Source: Micractinium sp. NFX-FRZ (lineage: Eukaryota; Chlorophyta; Trebouxiophyceae; Chlorellales; Chlorellaceae). From it: a stretch of DNA of 61,266 bases. The notes under the pieces are model-generated. The model saw nothing but the letters and a program-made list of their open reading frames with translations, was not told the DNA's origin and did no database searches. The position numbers and the translations under genes were made by a program. The DNA is taken from the NCBI GenBank assembly GCA_029339195.1, contig JAPTJF010000389.1, positions 1 through 61,266 on the forward strand. The letters are read 5' to 3'. Of the stretch, positions 10,510 to 21,479 are shown piece after piece; the first letter of the stretch is position 1; each line of letters starts with the position of its first letter.

Positions 10510-13500
10510 TCAGTTGCCTTTTTCAAAAAGCTGAGGCACCACAACATCCAAACGGTCGCTGGAGGAGAATTCGTTGGTGCCAGCTGGCAGCACCATCACG
10601 CCCGCAAGCTTGAACTTGTGCCCCTGCCCGCTCGACTTCTGCTGCACCGTCACGCGCACGCGGCACTTGGCGTGCTGCGTAGCCTGCACGACGAGGATGT
10701 TGGGAAGGGGTGGGCACAAAGAGGAGGTTCAAAGCATTGGAACGTGCTTGCACGCCTACGCCTCCTTCCCTCTCTGCCTCCCGCTCAGCTGGCCCCCCAC
10801 TCCATCCCACCCGCAAACTGGACAGTCTTCAAAATCCTGCCACAGCGGATTCCCCTCACCCCTCACCACCAGCCTTTAAAACCCAGTTGCCCGACTCACC
10901 GCAAACTCCGCCGTCATCAGCATGGAAGCCTTCTCCTGCCACAGCGCATCCACCTCCGTCTCCTCGCACGTGCACCCGCTGACGCACGCCACGCGGGCCA
11001 CCCCCATGGCCTCGTAACTGGCCAGGTAGGAGAGCACCACACGATTGCTGGGTGAGGACGAGCCCGCCACACGGGAGTCAATAGAGAACTCCAGATAGGA
11101 CTCGGGGTCGAAAGCCACGTAGCCCCACTTCTGCGGGCGGGGGAGAGGGGAGGGGGTGCACAGCAGAGCAGGGGGTGAGGGGGCGGAGGGAGGCGGCGCC
11201 TGCCACACGAGTGTGAATGCAGCAACTTTGACCAGGACTCAGGATCGAACGCCACAGAGCCCCAAGTTTGCGGGAGGGGAAGGACGAGCAAGGGGATGCA
11301 TGTGGGAGAGAAAGGGGTGGAGGGGGGCTTGGCCGTGACTGCTCCGGCAGGGGAGGCGGGCAGGCGCTGCACAGGCAGATGCAGCATAGCGTGCCAACTA
11401 CCAGGGACAACCCGCCCCGCCCTGCCCTGCTTTTGCCCGGTCCACCACCCTACTACATCCGCCCTGGTTGCCTCCCTCCTGTGCCTCCCCACCTGCGCCT
11501 TGCGCTCCATTGCCTCTGGCCGCTCGTTGATCCAATCGAAGCCATCCGCCTTGTCCACCAGAGAGTGGAAATCGTCCTGCAAAGAAACGCATGAATTGCT
11601 GATGCAGTTGCCGTGGGACGGCTGCACCACCTCGCCTTGCGTTTGTGCTGGCCAGTGCGCCATCAGACTCGATGACAGCTCCAACACTACCACAGAGCTC
11701 CATCAGAGTTGACCACAGCAGCCAGCGGCAGCTGACCTCACCCCCCCGCCAGCAGCCGCTGCCCTCGCCCCACAGCCAGAAGCAGCTGCCCTCGCCCCCC
11801 AGCCAGCAGGCGCTGCCCTCACCCCCAGCCAGCAGGAGGAGGTGTTGGTCTCGTAGTTGCCCGGCTGCAGCGGGGGCACCAGCCTCTCGCCAGCTGGAAG
11901 CAGCTCGGTCAGCGCCAGCGGCTGGATGCTCAGCCCCACTGCAGTGGCCTGGACTGTGCGTATGAGAAGCTCGGCAAGCAACCTGCACAGCCGGAGGGGA
12001 AGATCTTGACAGCGTGCTGGTCGATGGACTGGCAGAGGGCAAGCACGGGGCACCAGGCAAACTACCGGTGTGTGTGCACTGGCTGCAGCAGCGGCAGCAG
12101 TGACTGGGACCGTGCAGGCAGCCGGCAGTTGTGCCTGCACTTTGCAATGCTGACCAGGGGCTGAGGCAGGGGACACCGGCACTGGCTACAGCAGCGCAGC
12201 GGCGGCGACGGGAGCAAAGGATGCAGCTGGGCAGCGCGCCAGGCAGCGCACCTGTGGCCGGTGGGTCCCCAGGGGTGGACCTGCATCAGCAGCAGCAGCG
12301 AGGGGCGGGTTAAGCACGCAGGGGTGGTCCTGCCCTGTGGGTAACACAGAAGGGTGGGCGGGCAGGCAGGCCGGCGCACAGCAACAGGGGCACACCCAAG
12401 CCGCATGCCTCACGCCATGCTTCTTCGTGCAACAGCAGCCCTCCCACTCGCCTGGTCGTAGTAGAGGGGGTAGTTGTCTGGCGGCAGCGGCGCGTCGCCG
12501 TAGAGCTTCACGCTTGTGGTCACCTGCGCCAGCACAGCACAGCACAGCACAGCATGCCACTCTCACTTGACATTGCCGGCAGCAGCATCCCAAGTCACGC
12601 CCGGGCGGCGGCACAGTGCACGGCACAGCAACACAGCTGGCAGAGGTGGGGGAATCGCTGGGGCGAATGGTTGACCAGCCAGCCAACCAGGAAGGCGGGC
12701 AGGCACACTGCAGCACGCGCCTCACTTGCCATGTCCCAGTGAGCGTCCTTCACTCTCCACCTGTGTAGATCAATCCCGCAACCCAGGCCAAGCAGCAAGA
12801 TGTGCGGTTAAAAGGGGGAGAATGCCCCTTGTGACTCACATCAAAGCCGTTGCCTCCCTCCAGCATCTTCCTCCATGCAGCGGCACGCAGGGAGGCCATG
12901 GGCAGGCCGTAAAACTGGCCCATCACCTGCACCTGGTTCTCTACCGACTGCAGGCAGGGCGGACGTGGGAAGAAAGCACTGTAAGGGGCAAGGCAGTGGG
13001 TTCGGAGGTATTACATGGCGGCGCCTACACCCATTCTGCCACCATCCAGGGGTGTGAAAAGTAGGAAAGGCCGGGCCGGTGAGGGGGCTACAGAAGGGAA
13101 GAGCAAAGGTGAGGTGAGGCGCCCAGGCAGGCACCAGGCAGGCACCCTCCCATTTCCCGCCCTTTCACAGCATTACCACGCAGCCCACAGCCTCATGCAC
13201 TCCAACATGCTTTGTTCGAGGCACTACATGGCACACCATGGACCCCCTCACTCTCTGGTAGACCTCCCTGTTGGGGAAGCGGAAGCCGTACGAGTTGAGC
13301 AGGATGATGGCGGGCTGGTGCGGCTGCTTCAGCATGCGCCGGATCAGGCGCTCGACGCCCAGCTGCGAAATGGGGCGGGGGCACGGCATGTGTGCATACT
13401 GGGTTCAGTGGCACGGGGGCATTCTGGGAGACTCGAGTGATAAAAGAGGGGAGCAGGACGTGCGAAGCAGCGGCATGAGAAGCAGCGCGCTACGCCCTCC

Positions 13501-15002
13501 TCCGCGCCCCATCTAATATACAGACAGCGCCTGCGCCAGCCGGCATCCCACCCGCATCCGCTGCCACCCTGGACTTGCCTGCACGGGCGTGTTCACATAA
13601 TGATCCTTGCAGTAGCACCGCTCCGGCTCCGTCCCATCAAAAGTGGTCTGCCGGGGTAGTGGGGGGAGAGGCATTGGCAGGTGCAGGTGGCAGAAGCAGG
13701 GGGCGAGGGCAGGTTTTAGCTGTCGGCCGGCTGGGTCGCCTCCTCTCGCACAAGGCCCCCACTCTCGCATGCACACACATCTCCACCCCCTATTCACTCT
13801 GCCCCTCCCCAACTCGCTCCAGCCTGCAGCTCCGGTCTATTCCACCACACCCCCTCCTACCCTTTTCACATACAGCCCGCCCCCCACCCCAACACCCCAA
13901 CACATCACATCAGCACACCACAAGCACACACACCACACCTCGAGGCCCACCTGCTCCAGAACGTAGATGTCCGCGGGCGGGATGAGGGTGTCAAAGCACT
14001 GCGCAAACACGCCGCTGAACGTGCCCGCCATGCCGGCATTGTGCACACTGGCGTTGGCGCGGGGGAAGGCGGCCCTCAGCCAGTCTTGGAGCTGGGACAC
14101 GTAGCCCGGCCAGGCGGTGCGTGTCTTCTCCCACTCACGCCCGCCGGCGCCGGAGGTTATGGAGGCGCCCACCGCAGTCACCCGCACGTGCTCGCCTGCA
14201 ACAACCGTGCAGGCATAAAGAAAGCACTACCAGCGGTGGTCTGCAAATGCTTGCCTGCCTGCGTTCAATGCACACCTGTGCAGGCGGAAACAGGAAGGGA
14301 GGGGAGGAGGCACCGGCCGCGCACGGGGGCGGGCTGCCAGGCGGCACCCATGCACAGCAGACTGCCATGGAATCTGGCAGGTGGGGCAGCGCAGCCTCAC
14401 CCTGTCCGTGCACGGCATGAGCAAGACCCGTCCCTTGCTGGGCCCACCCGCCGCCCGCGCACCCACCCACCTTCCAAGAGCCGTGCCACCTGGCGCCGCA
14501 GCCGCTGCGAGTCCCCAAAGCTGATTGCCCTCTCCAGCTCCGGCCCTGACAGCAGGAACTCGCGTTCCAGAAGGATGGAGCTGTCCACGGTCAGGCCGGG
14601 AATGGGTGTGGGAGGATTGTATGCGTCAGGGTGGCTGGGTGGCACCTGTAGCATTCGTGCAGGCGGTGGGCGGGGCGTAGGCAGTCGGCCAGCGGTGGCG
14701 GCGATTCGGTGCGGTAGGGCGCTGTCGCGGCATCATGATGACAGTTGGTTGGAGAACATTAGTATGTGTGCAGAGGTATCATCGTGCTTGTGGTGCCCCT
14801 GCCCCCAACCCACCGCGGGGCGCCGCGGTATGAGCAGCGCGTCGCTCTCGCGCCGTCCGCAGGCAAACTGGGCCGGCAGCGAGGCGGCCGCCGAGCGCAG
14901 GTCGGTGTGCCGCAGCGCAAGCCCAATGCCCACCAGCAGGGCCGCAAACAGCAGCGCGGGCTTGGCCCAGACCGCCTGGCTGCCCGGCTTGACGGCCGTC
15001 AT
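10510..15002 (-). CDS. Membrane-anchored SGNH-hydrolase-like protein
   Basis: Twelve exons give 548 residues in phase: 15002-14814, 14645-14471, 14195-13951, 13647-13579, 13362-13252, 12947-12840, 12523-12452, 12280-12252, 11982-11823, 11576-11493, 11130-10900, 10683-10510. Residues 11-29 form a hydrophobic signal anchor, suggesting a type II Golgi or secretory protein. The SGNH fold is indicated by VTAVGASITSG (nucleophile Ser133), HNAGMAGT (Asn173), and a DxxH box, YYDQVHPWGPTGH (Asp322, His325), partly encoded by a 29-base exon. Family enzymes are esterases, lipases or carbohydrate acetyl-hydrolases; the substrate here is unknown. The C-terminal 230 residues are a separate domain I do not recognise, with VAFDPES and a cysteine-bearing VSGCTCEE segment. 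Two introns, after 13579 and 12452, use GC donors. The start at 15002 is preferred, but an in-frame ATG lies 15 codons upstream. Confidence 0.82.
11223..11275 (-). repeat. Degenerate intronic copy of SGNH exon 11 start
   Basis: The minus strand reads TWGSVAFDPESWSK, matching KWGYVAFDPESYLE at the start of exon 11130-10900, with its own diverged acceptor region. It lies about 90 bases upstream of the real acceptor in the same intron. Confidence 0.75.
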
Positions 15003-15515
15003 GGCGCGGGGCGCACGACTGTCGGGCGGAACAGCTTCGCCGCGCAAATGGGTTACTCAAAGTAGCGCCAGATGCCCGCTGGGGCTACCTTGCTCCAGCA
15101 ACTGCCGCATGCTGCGCACGTCATGGGGTCGGCGTTCAGCGTTGTTGTGCACCGTTTGTTCTCTTCAGTCCGCAGTGATGACTTGTGATGCGCGCAGTAT
15201 ATGTGTCTGTAGAGGTGCGCCCGGTTCTATGCCAGAGTGCCGAACTTCCAGATGCCGGACATGCCGCCGGCGCCGCCGCTGGAACCAGGAGTCTGGCTTT
15301 AACAGGGCAGCCTGCCTCTCTGGCTACGGATATGCCGCTGTACACAACACACGGTGTTGTTCTTATGTCTTGCATTGGAATCCTTGCACTCTACAGTCCC
15401 AATGAGCGAGGTGATCCGGCGCACGGCTCCGTGCCGCGCGGTGCGCTGAGGTGGCCGTGCCCATCCCTATCGGTGTTTGCGGGGACCCGGGGTTGGAGAG
15501 CTTCGCGGCCACGAC
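15003..15515. promoter_or_regulatory. Divergent intergenic region between SGNH hydrolase and gene 4
   Basis: These 513 bases between divergent start codons must contain both promoters. No conserved element was identified. Confidence 0.4.
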
Positions 15516-16581
15516 ATGGTGCCAAGGCCACAGCGTCCCCCAAAGAGCAACGCCGGTGTCGCTGCCGGCCTCCTTCTCTTTGGCGTGGGCATGGCCTTGG
15601 TGCCCCTCTATTTCACAAAGCACGGACCTCAGGCAAGCCTTTTAGGTTTGATCAAGGGTTCAGAACGCAATTGGGCTGCAGCCAGGCCCACAGGCCCCCG
15701 CCCCTGCGGCTCACCCACGCACCACACCGGCCGGCGCCGCTCGCTCCGTGTGCTCTGCTGGCGGATAGCGATGCACGATGCAGCCGCCGGGAAGAGGGAT
15801 GGCAGCTGCAGTTTGCTGGTTGGTGCTGCCACCGCCGCCGCCGCCGCCGCCCGCTGCCGCCAGCAGCTGCCTGCAGTATTGCGCATTAGACAGGCCAGCA
15901 GACGCAGGCATGCCCAGACACTTGCCTCCCCCACCACTTCCTTGCCTGCAGCTCGCCAACAAGGACGGAGCCCTCAGCGGTCAGGTGGGTCAACCTTCTT
16001 GCCAGGCGCCGTGTCGCGGTTCAACCAGGCCTGGTTCTGCCGGCATGCCGGCTACTGTGCCCTCCCAATCTTTGTAGTGTCCGCCCCGCCAGCACGGCCT
16101 CATGCGCAGCGTGCTCGCTCTCCTGCTGCGCTGCCGCCATCCCTTCACTATGCTGCTGCGCTATGTGGACGACGCCCCCTGCCGCAGGCCATCATCCGCG
16201 GCGCCTACATCAACACCGCCTCCAAGGACGTGGGGCTGGACCCCGACTATCACAAAATCAGGGTGAGGCAGAGGAGCGCAGAGTGCACATTATGTGGGCT
16301 ATCCACAACGCGTGCGGGCGGTGAGCCTGCATGCCTCACTTCGCAGGTGACAGCACCCCCCACCAAAGCCATGCAATGGGAGGCTGGCGGGAGGGCGTGG
16401 TCAGTACGGCTTCCCCATCCGCGTTTTGTTGGTTGATCGATCGGATTGTACAATGTGCGGAGGTGTCAGCACCTGCTGGCTGATGGGGTGGAGGCTAACA
16501 TTGTGCACCCGGCATGTCCGTCCTCCCTGGCCGCAGACGGACCCCATCGTTGGGAACGGCCCGCTGGGACCTGGCCGATAG
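15516..16581 (+). CDS. Conserved-looking small single-span membrane protein
   Basis: Four exons encode 89 residues: 15516-15632, 15952-15984, 16188-16262, 16537-16581. The protein has a proline- and basic-rich N-terminus (MVPRPQRPPKSN), one membrane span at about residues 14-33 (VAAGLLLFGVGMALVPLYF), then a polar tail with LANKDGALSG, IIRGAYINTASKDVG and GNGPLGPG. I do not recognise the family. Size and composition resemble small organellar membrane-complex subunits, but that is inference. The first intron has a GC donor (CAG then GCAAGC); the phase agrees across all four exons. The stop codon lies only 75 bases before the start of the cyclophilin gene on the same strand. Confidence 0.72.
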
Positions 16582-16656
16582 AGCAGCCAAGCAGCACCTT
16601 TAGCAGGCTTCGAAGCAGCAGCAGCTCGTGCAGCAGCAGCCGCAGCAGAAGCAGTA

Positions 16657-19496
16657 ATGATTCACTCAGCTAGCATGGCAGGCGGCATGCTGCAGGGCAG
16701 GCTTGCGCCGGCGCAGCAGGCACAGCGGGCGGGTCACGCAGGGGCAGTGGGGGCGCAGACGCAGCGGCAGCGGAGGCTGCGTGGCAGCGGTGGTGCACCC
16801 TGCATCTGCTGCCGTGGCCTAGGCCCACACACAGACAGCAGCAGCAGCAGCGGCAGCAGCAGTAGCGGCGCTGGAGAGCAACCTTGCACAGGCCCCCGCA
16901 GCCAGCTGCCGCAGGCTGCAGAGCGGCTGCCCCTGCTGCAGCGGTTGGGGCGGGCGGCAGCGGCCACAGCGGCGGCGGCGGTGCTCGCACTTGGGGCGCT
17001 GCCAGCGCCACCGGCAGAGGCAGTGCTGGCAAACCCTCGCGCTGCAGTGGCACGTTCTGCTGATGTGGCGCTGCGCCGCTCCATCCCGGCCTTCAACCAG
17101 GATGTGGCAGAGGTGCAGACCAAGCTTGAGGCCATTGCTTTCAAGCTGCGCATCCCGCAGCGCAAGCCTTGGGGGTCCATGGGAGACGACGCCAGGTCAG
17201 CCGCCAGCCTGACGGCTGATCCCGCCCGCATGCTGGCGGGGGTGCTGCCGGCGGACAGGGAGCGGGCGGAGGGGCTTGTGAGCGACATTCGGGGCACGCT
17301 GGAGAGGTGAGGTGTGATCTGGGAGGCGGGCAGATAGGTATGTAGCCTAGCTGCATGAGTGGGCGGGCTGAGGGGTGGCAGGATACAATCGCGGCACTCT
17401 TGACAGATGAGGTTGGGAGCCGTGGGGCAGGAGGGTAGGCATCAAGGGCTGCATGGGTGCCGCATGCGTGCTGGCGACATGTAGGCGATGCGTTCCACCG
17501 GCCTGCCCAGTGTGCCTGAAACCTGCCGTGGCCCTTGGAGCACCGCCGCACCCCTGTTGTGCCACGCAGTTCCCCCTGGACAAACTTGCCCTGCCTGCCC
17601 TGCCACAAACGTGTCCCTTCTTTGATAGCCACAAAAGCATGCGCCACTCCTGCTCACACGCTCCTCCCTGTCCTCTTCCTCCCCCGCCAGGCTGGCGCGC
17701 GCAATCGAGGTCAAGGATTCCGACCGGACCTCCATCCGGGTGTCCAATGCTCTGGAGCAGGTCGCAGCCCTGGAGCTGCTGCAGGCGCCGGGGCTGCCGT
17801 ACCAGCTGCCCCGCCAGCTCCGGCAGCAGTACCCAGCGCTGACAGGTGCGCGGCAGCTGCACAGCAGGGCAGGCGGCTCAGTGCCCAGCGCTGGCAGGCG
17901 TGTTGCAGCTGTGCCAGCTTGCGTGGGCACGGGCAAGTTGATACCCAATTGCCCTGGAGCTCCACAGCCTGCCTACCTTCTCCAAAGAGACTGCATGGAA
18001 TGGCGGACCATTTGACATGCAATTTGCCCACCCACCCCTGCAGGGCGTGCTGTGGTTGAGCTGACGGTGGAGAAGGCCAACGGGCAGCGCGCGTTCGTGG
18101 ACCCCAACAGCGATGCCGGGCCTCAGAAGCGGGCCAAGCTGACACTTGTGCTGGACGGCTACTCGGGTGGGCGCTAACTTCTCATGATGCGTGCTGGCCT
18201 CTGTTCTTTACATTCAGCAGAGTGGCGGCTGGGGCGTAAGCTGGCGCTCCCTGCCAGAGCACTGCACAGGGTTTGGTTGGGCAAGGCCAGCCCATTGGTG
18301 CTTTTTTTGCACTTGTTGACACTCTAATATGCCACAGGGCTGCAAGTCCCGCTCCCTGGCATGCTCGACCACAGCAGCCCTCGCCTGCCGCCCCTGCCCG
18401 CAGCGCCGGCCCACTGCACAAAGCACCTGCCGCCAGCTCACCGCCAGCTCATCCCCGCCCCCTTTCCCAACCATGCATGGTGCAGCCCCCATCACCGCCG
18501 CCAACCTTCTGACCAACTTCCAGTCTGGGTTGTACAACAACGTGCCCCTCTCAGTTAGCGGCGTGTCAGTTCTGGCAGGCACCCAACCAGCAGATGCAGC
18601 CGCCCCGGCAGACGAAGAGGCACTTGCAAGCAGCAGCGGCGGGGTGGCGGTGCCAGCTGGCGGCGCCCGCGTGGCGCCCGCAGCGCTGCCCCTTGAGATC
18701 TTGCCAGCTGGCGACTTTGAGCCGCTGTACCGCCTGCCGCTGGACGTTCGCAGCGGCGAGCTGCCGGTGCTTCCGCTGTCCATCTATGGAGCAGGTAGGG
18801 GGGAGAGTGAACTGCCATGAAGCGTGGTGATAGGGCAGAGGGTGAGGGGAGGTACGGGCCAGGTACTGCAGCAACCTTTACCTAAGCCACCCTTGCAATG
18901 GCATTTCTCTCTCTCTGCATGAGCTCTGTTTGTTTGGTTTTGTTCTCCCTCCCCCCCGGTGCCCCGCACACTCTTCTCGCGGCGCCGACCCCCGCCTGTG
19001 CGCCGTCCACACCTCCCCGCAGCCACCAGTTGCACACTCTCACACCATGCCTTGCTCTACCTTTGCCGCTGTCCTTACAGTGGCCATGGCACATTTGCCC
19101 GAAAGCGAGGGCGGCGGCAGCGGCTACGTGAGCAGCAGCCAGTGGTTCATCTACAAATTCGACAAGCAGCAGGTGTGGTGGAGCGGCGGGGGGAGGCTGT
19201 CGGGGGGTGTAGGCACGCTGGATGCAAGCGTGCGGGTGGTTCTGCTGGCTTGCTGGCTTGCTGACCGGCTGAGGCCGGCTGCCTGGGCTGGCTGGCTTTG
19301 CAAGGGTTAAATGCATCTCATCAGGCGCGTCTGCTTGCATCGTCTGGTAGCGCCCCTCCAGCCCACTCACTCGCACACGTTACCCCCCAAACCTGTTGTG
19401 TGCAATGCCGCGCCTGCAGGCGGGCCTGGCGGGACTGAGCTTTGATGAGGGAGAGTTTGGAGTGGTTGGCTACATCACCAAGGCACGCACTGCTCG

Positions 19497-19532
<36 letters not shown>

Positions 19533-19900
19533 CCGCAGGCACATCTCGGCGGCACCCGCTGTTGGTCACCAGTGCCCGCTGCCATGTCAGCAGCCATGGC
19601 CCCCCACCTGCCTGGCCGTCTGCTGCATCTGTTCACCTAAGTTCTTGCGTCTGACCTTGGCTGACGCTGTATCAAACTGCCTGCAACTCAACTGCTTGCA
19701 GGGGCTGGACGTTTTGTGTGGGCAAGCTGGGTAGCAACGTCTTTCGTGTCTTTCCTCCCCTACCAGTCCACCTTGACTTAGCTACTGAAATCTACCTGTT
19801 TTGCTTGCAGGGGCTGGACTTTGTGGGCAAGCTTGACAGCGACGACCGCATCGTGAAGGCGGAGGTGCTGTCTGGGCTGGACAAGCTCATCCGCCCTTGA
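16657..19900 (+). CDS. Thylakoid-lumen multidomain cyclophilin (CYP37/CYP38-like)
   Basis: Seven exons encode 493 residues: 16657-17306, 17691-17845, 18044-18166, 18486-18794, 19081-19172, 19420-19482, 19811-19900. The N-terminal 120 residues form a bipartite plastid transit peptide ending in an alanine-rich thylakoid-transfer segment with an AxA-like site (APPAEA) before VLANPRAAV. Residues of about 125-250 form a helical region like the N-terminal domain of TLP40/CYP38. From about 300 the cyclophilin-like domain starts at LTLVLDGYSAP and includes SSQWFIYKF and FGVVGYITKGLDFV. In plants, CYP38 assists photosystem II assembly and CYP37 interacts with electron-transport proteins. Isomerase activity is doubtful because family members lack key catalytic residues. 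The intron after 19482 has a GC donor. An alternative in-frame ATG lies at 16675. Confidence 0.85.
19498..19532 (+). repeat. (CCTG)n microsatellite in cyclophilin intron
   Basis: About eight consecutive tetranucleotide units, just after the donor of the exon ending at 19482. Confidence 0.9.
19692..19735 (+). repeat. Frameshifted intronic copy of cyclophilin last exon
   Basis: A copy of the acceptor and first about 35 bases of exon 19811-19900 lies about 110 bases upstream. It keeps TTGCAG plus GGGCTGGAC, then gains extra bases and reads into a TAG stop at 19732-19734. It therefore cannot replace the true exon in frame. Confidence 0.85.
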
Positions 19901-20592
19901 AGCCCAATGGGCACCCACTGTAGACACAACATCAGGCGAAAGGCAAAAGCAGCCAAGCCCATCTGGGCGCTGCCTGCTGGCCAGCCGGCACTTTCAATGC
20001 GCTCCATACATGCCCCTGGGCACACTGTTCGAGGGCCCTGCGAGGTCGAGGCAGGCCGCTACCACTCGCCCCCAGCCACCGCCTTGCTGCGTTCGCGCTA
20101 CACCATGCCATGTGATTCTACTGCTTCTGCATTGTTACTGTTGTTGCCTGAGTTGTGTGTGAAATTGACTGACAATTAAGGCGCCAACCTGGCCATGGGT
20201 GGCGGAAGTGTGAGAGAGAAGGGAATGAAAGCAAGCTGAGAAGGAGGACTGAGGTAGGCAGATGAAGAGAAGCCGAGGGGGGTGCTCAGGAGGGGCAGAG
20301 CGCAGAGGGCGGAGAACGGGGTCCGAGGTTTGGTGGGCAGGAATGGGATGAGTGAAGAAGGCTGAGGACAAAAGCCTGATGCAAGCGGGCAGCTGCCGGC
20401 ACAGAGGCTGAGAGCTGGGACGGTGGCACCGGGAGAAAGCTGAGCAGCGCAGGGAAATGCATTAGCAGTCAGCTGGCCTGTCTGCATGCTGCTGTCACCC
20501 CTCTTAAGCCCTACCAGGCCATCAAGGGTCCGAACACCTCCAGCATGGCAGCACCTTGAAATCCTCATGTTCCTAGAGAATTCCGCGCCACG
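19901..20592. other. Convergent 3' flanks of cyclophilin and prolyl 4-hydroxylase
   Basis: These 692 bases between convergent stop codons presumably hold both 3' untranslated regions. No further gene or clear polyadenylation motif was recognised. Confidence 0.4.
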
Positions 20593-21435
20593 TCAAGCGT
20601 CCAAATCGTCCATCGAGAGGTACCCAGCCCGCACGCGGTTGCGGCTCATGCAGGCTGCAGGCAGGCAGATGGGCAGGGCGGGGCGAGATTAATTGCAGGC
20701 GCAATTGCAGGCTGAATGCATGTTGAGCAGGCGGGCATGGTGGTCCAGCTCCCACGGTTGCCGCTCATGCAGGCTGCGGTGCCGCGTGCAGGTGCAGGAG
20801 CTGAGCAGCCATGTGTGGGTGTCTTACTTACCCCGGTCTCCCTTCTCGCAGACCTCGCAGTCGCCGCACGAGCGGCGGCAGGTGCCCAGAGTGAAGGAGT
20901 CGCCGCGCATGAACTGCATTGAGAAGGGTGCAGGAAGAAAGGAAGAAAGGCAGCCAAGGTGAGAGAGGGAGTGCAGCGATCGAGTGAACGCAGGTGTGCA
21001 GTGAGAAAATGTTGCCGCGTATGAACTGCATTCAGAAGGACAGCGAAGAACAGGGAATGATGGGACGGGTGCCATGCACGCACGGCACGAATCTGCCACC
21101 TTTGAAGGCCACGCCGAGGGGCGGCGCTGGTCGCAGACATGGAGCGCAGGCACCGAGGGATGCAGACGTGGCACGCTCCTTGCCATTGCTCTGGCGCTGT
21201 TTTCGCCCAACCCCACGCACCTGCTGGTTCTTCTCGCACTCCCCTGCAGCAGCCGGGCAGCACAGGGGCAGCAGTAGCGGTCAGGCCACAGAACATGTGT
21301 GCACATGGAACAAGACGAGGTTGCAGTAAGTGGTGCATTAGGGCTCGCCGGCACGCTGCCACGCCCCACAGCGCAGCGCACGCAGCAGCAAGGGCATGGC
21401 AGCAGCAATGCCACGAGGAGGAGGAGGATCATCAT

Positions 21436-21479
<44 letters not shown>

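Noticed and set aside
12729..12770. Possible extra SGNH exon reading WRVKDAHWDMA, a tempting D-x-H catalytic motif
   Set aside because: The required phase does not fit either neighbour. Joining 12840 directly to 12523 is in phase and leads to the proper DxxH box at 12452/12280.
14041..15405. 454-codon open frame on the plus strand
   Set aside because: It is antisense to three SGNH hydrolase exons with catalytic motifs. Its composition is a mirror of the real gene.
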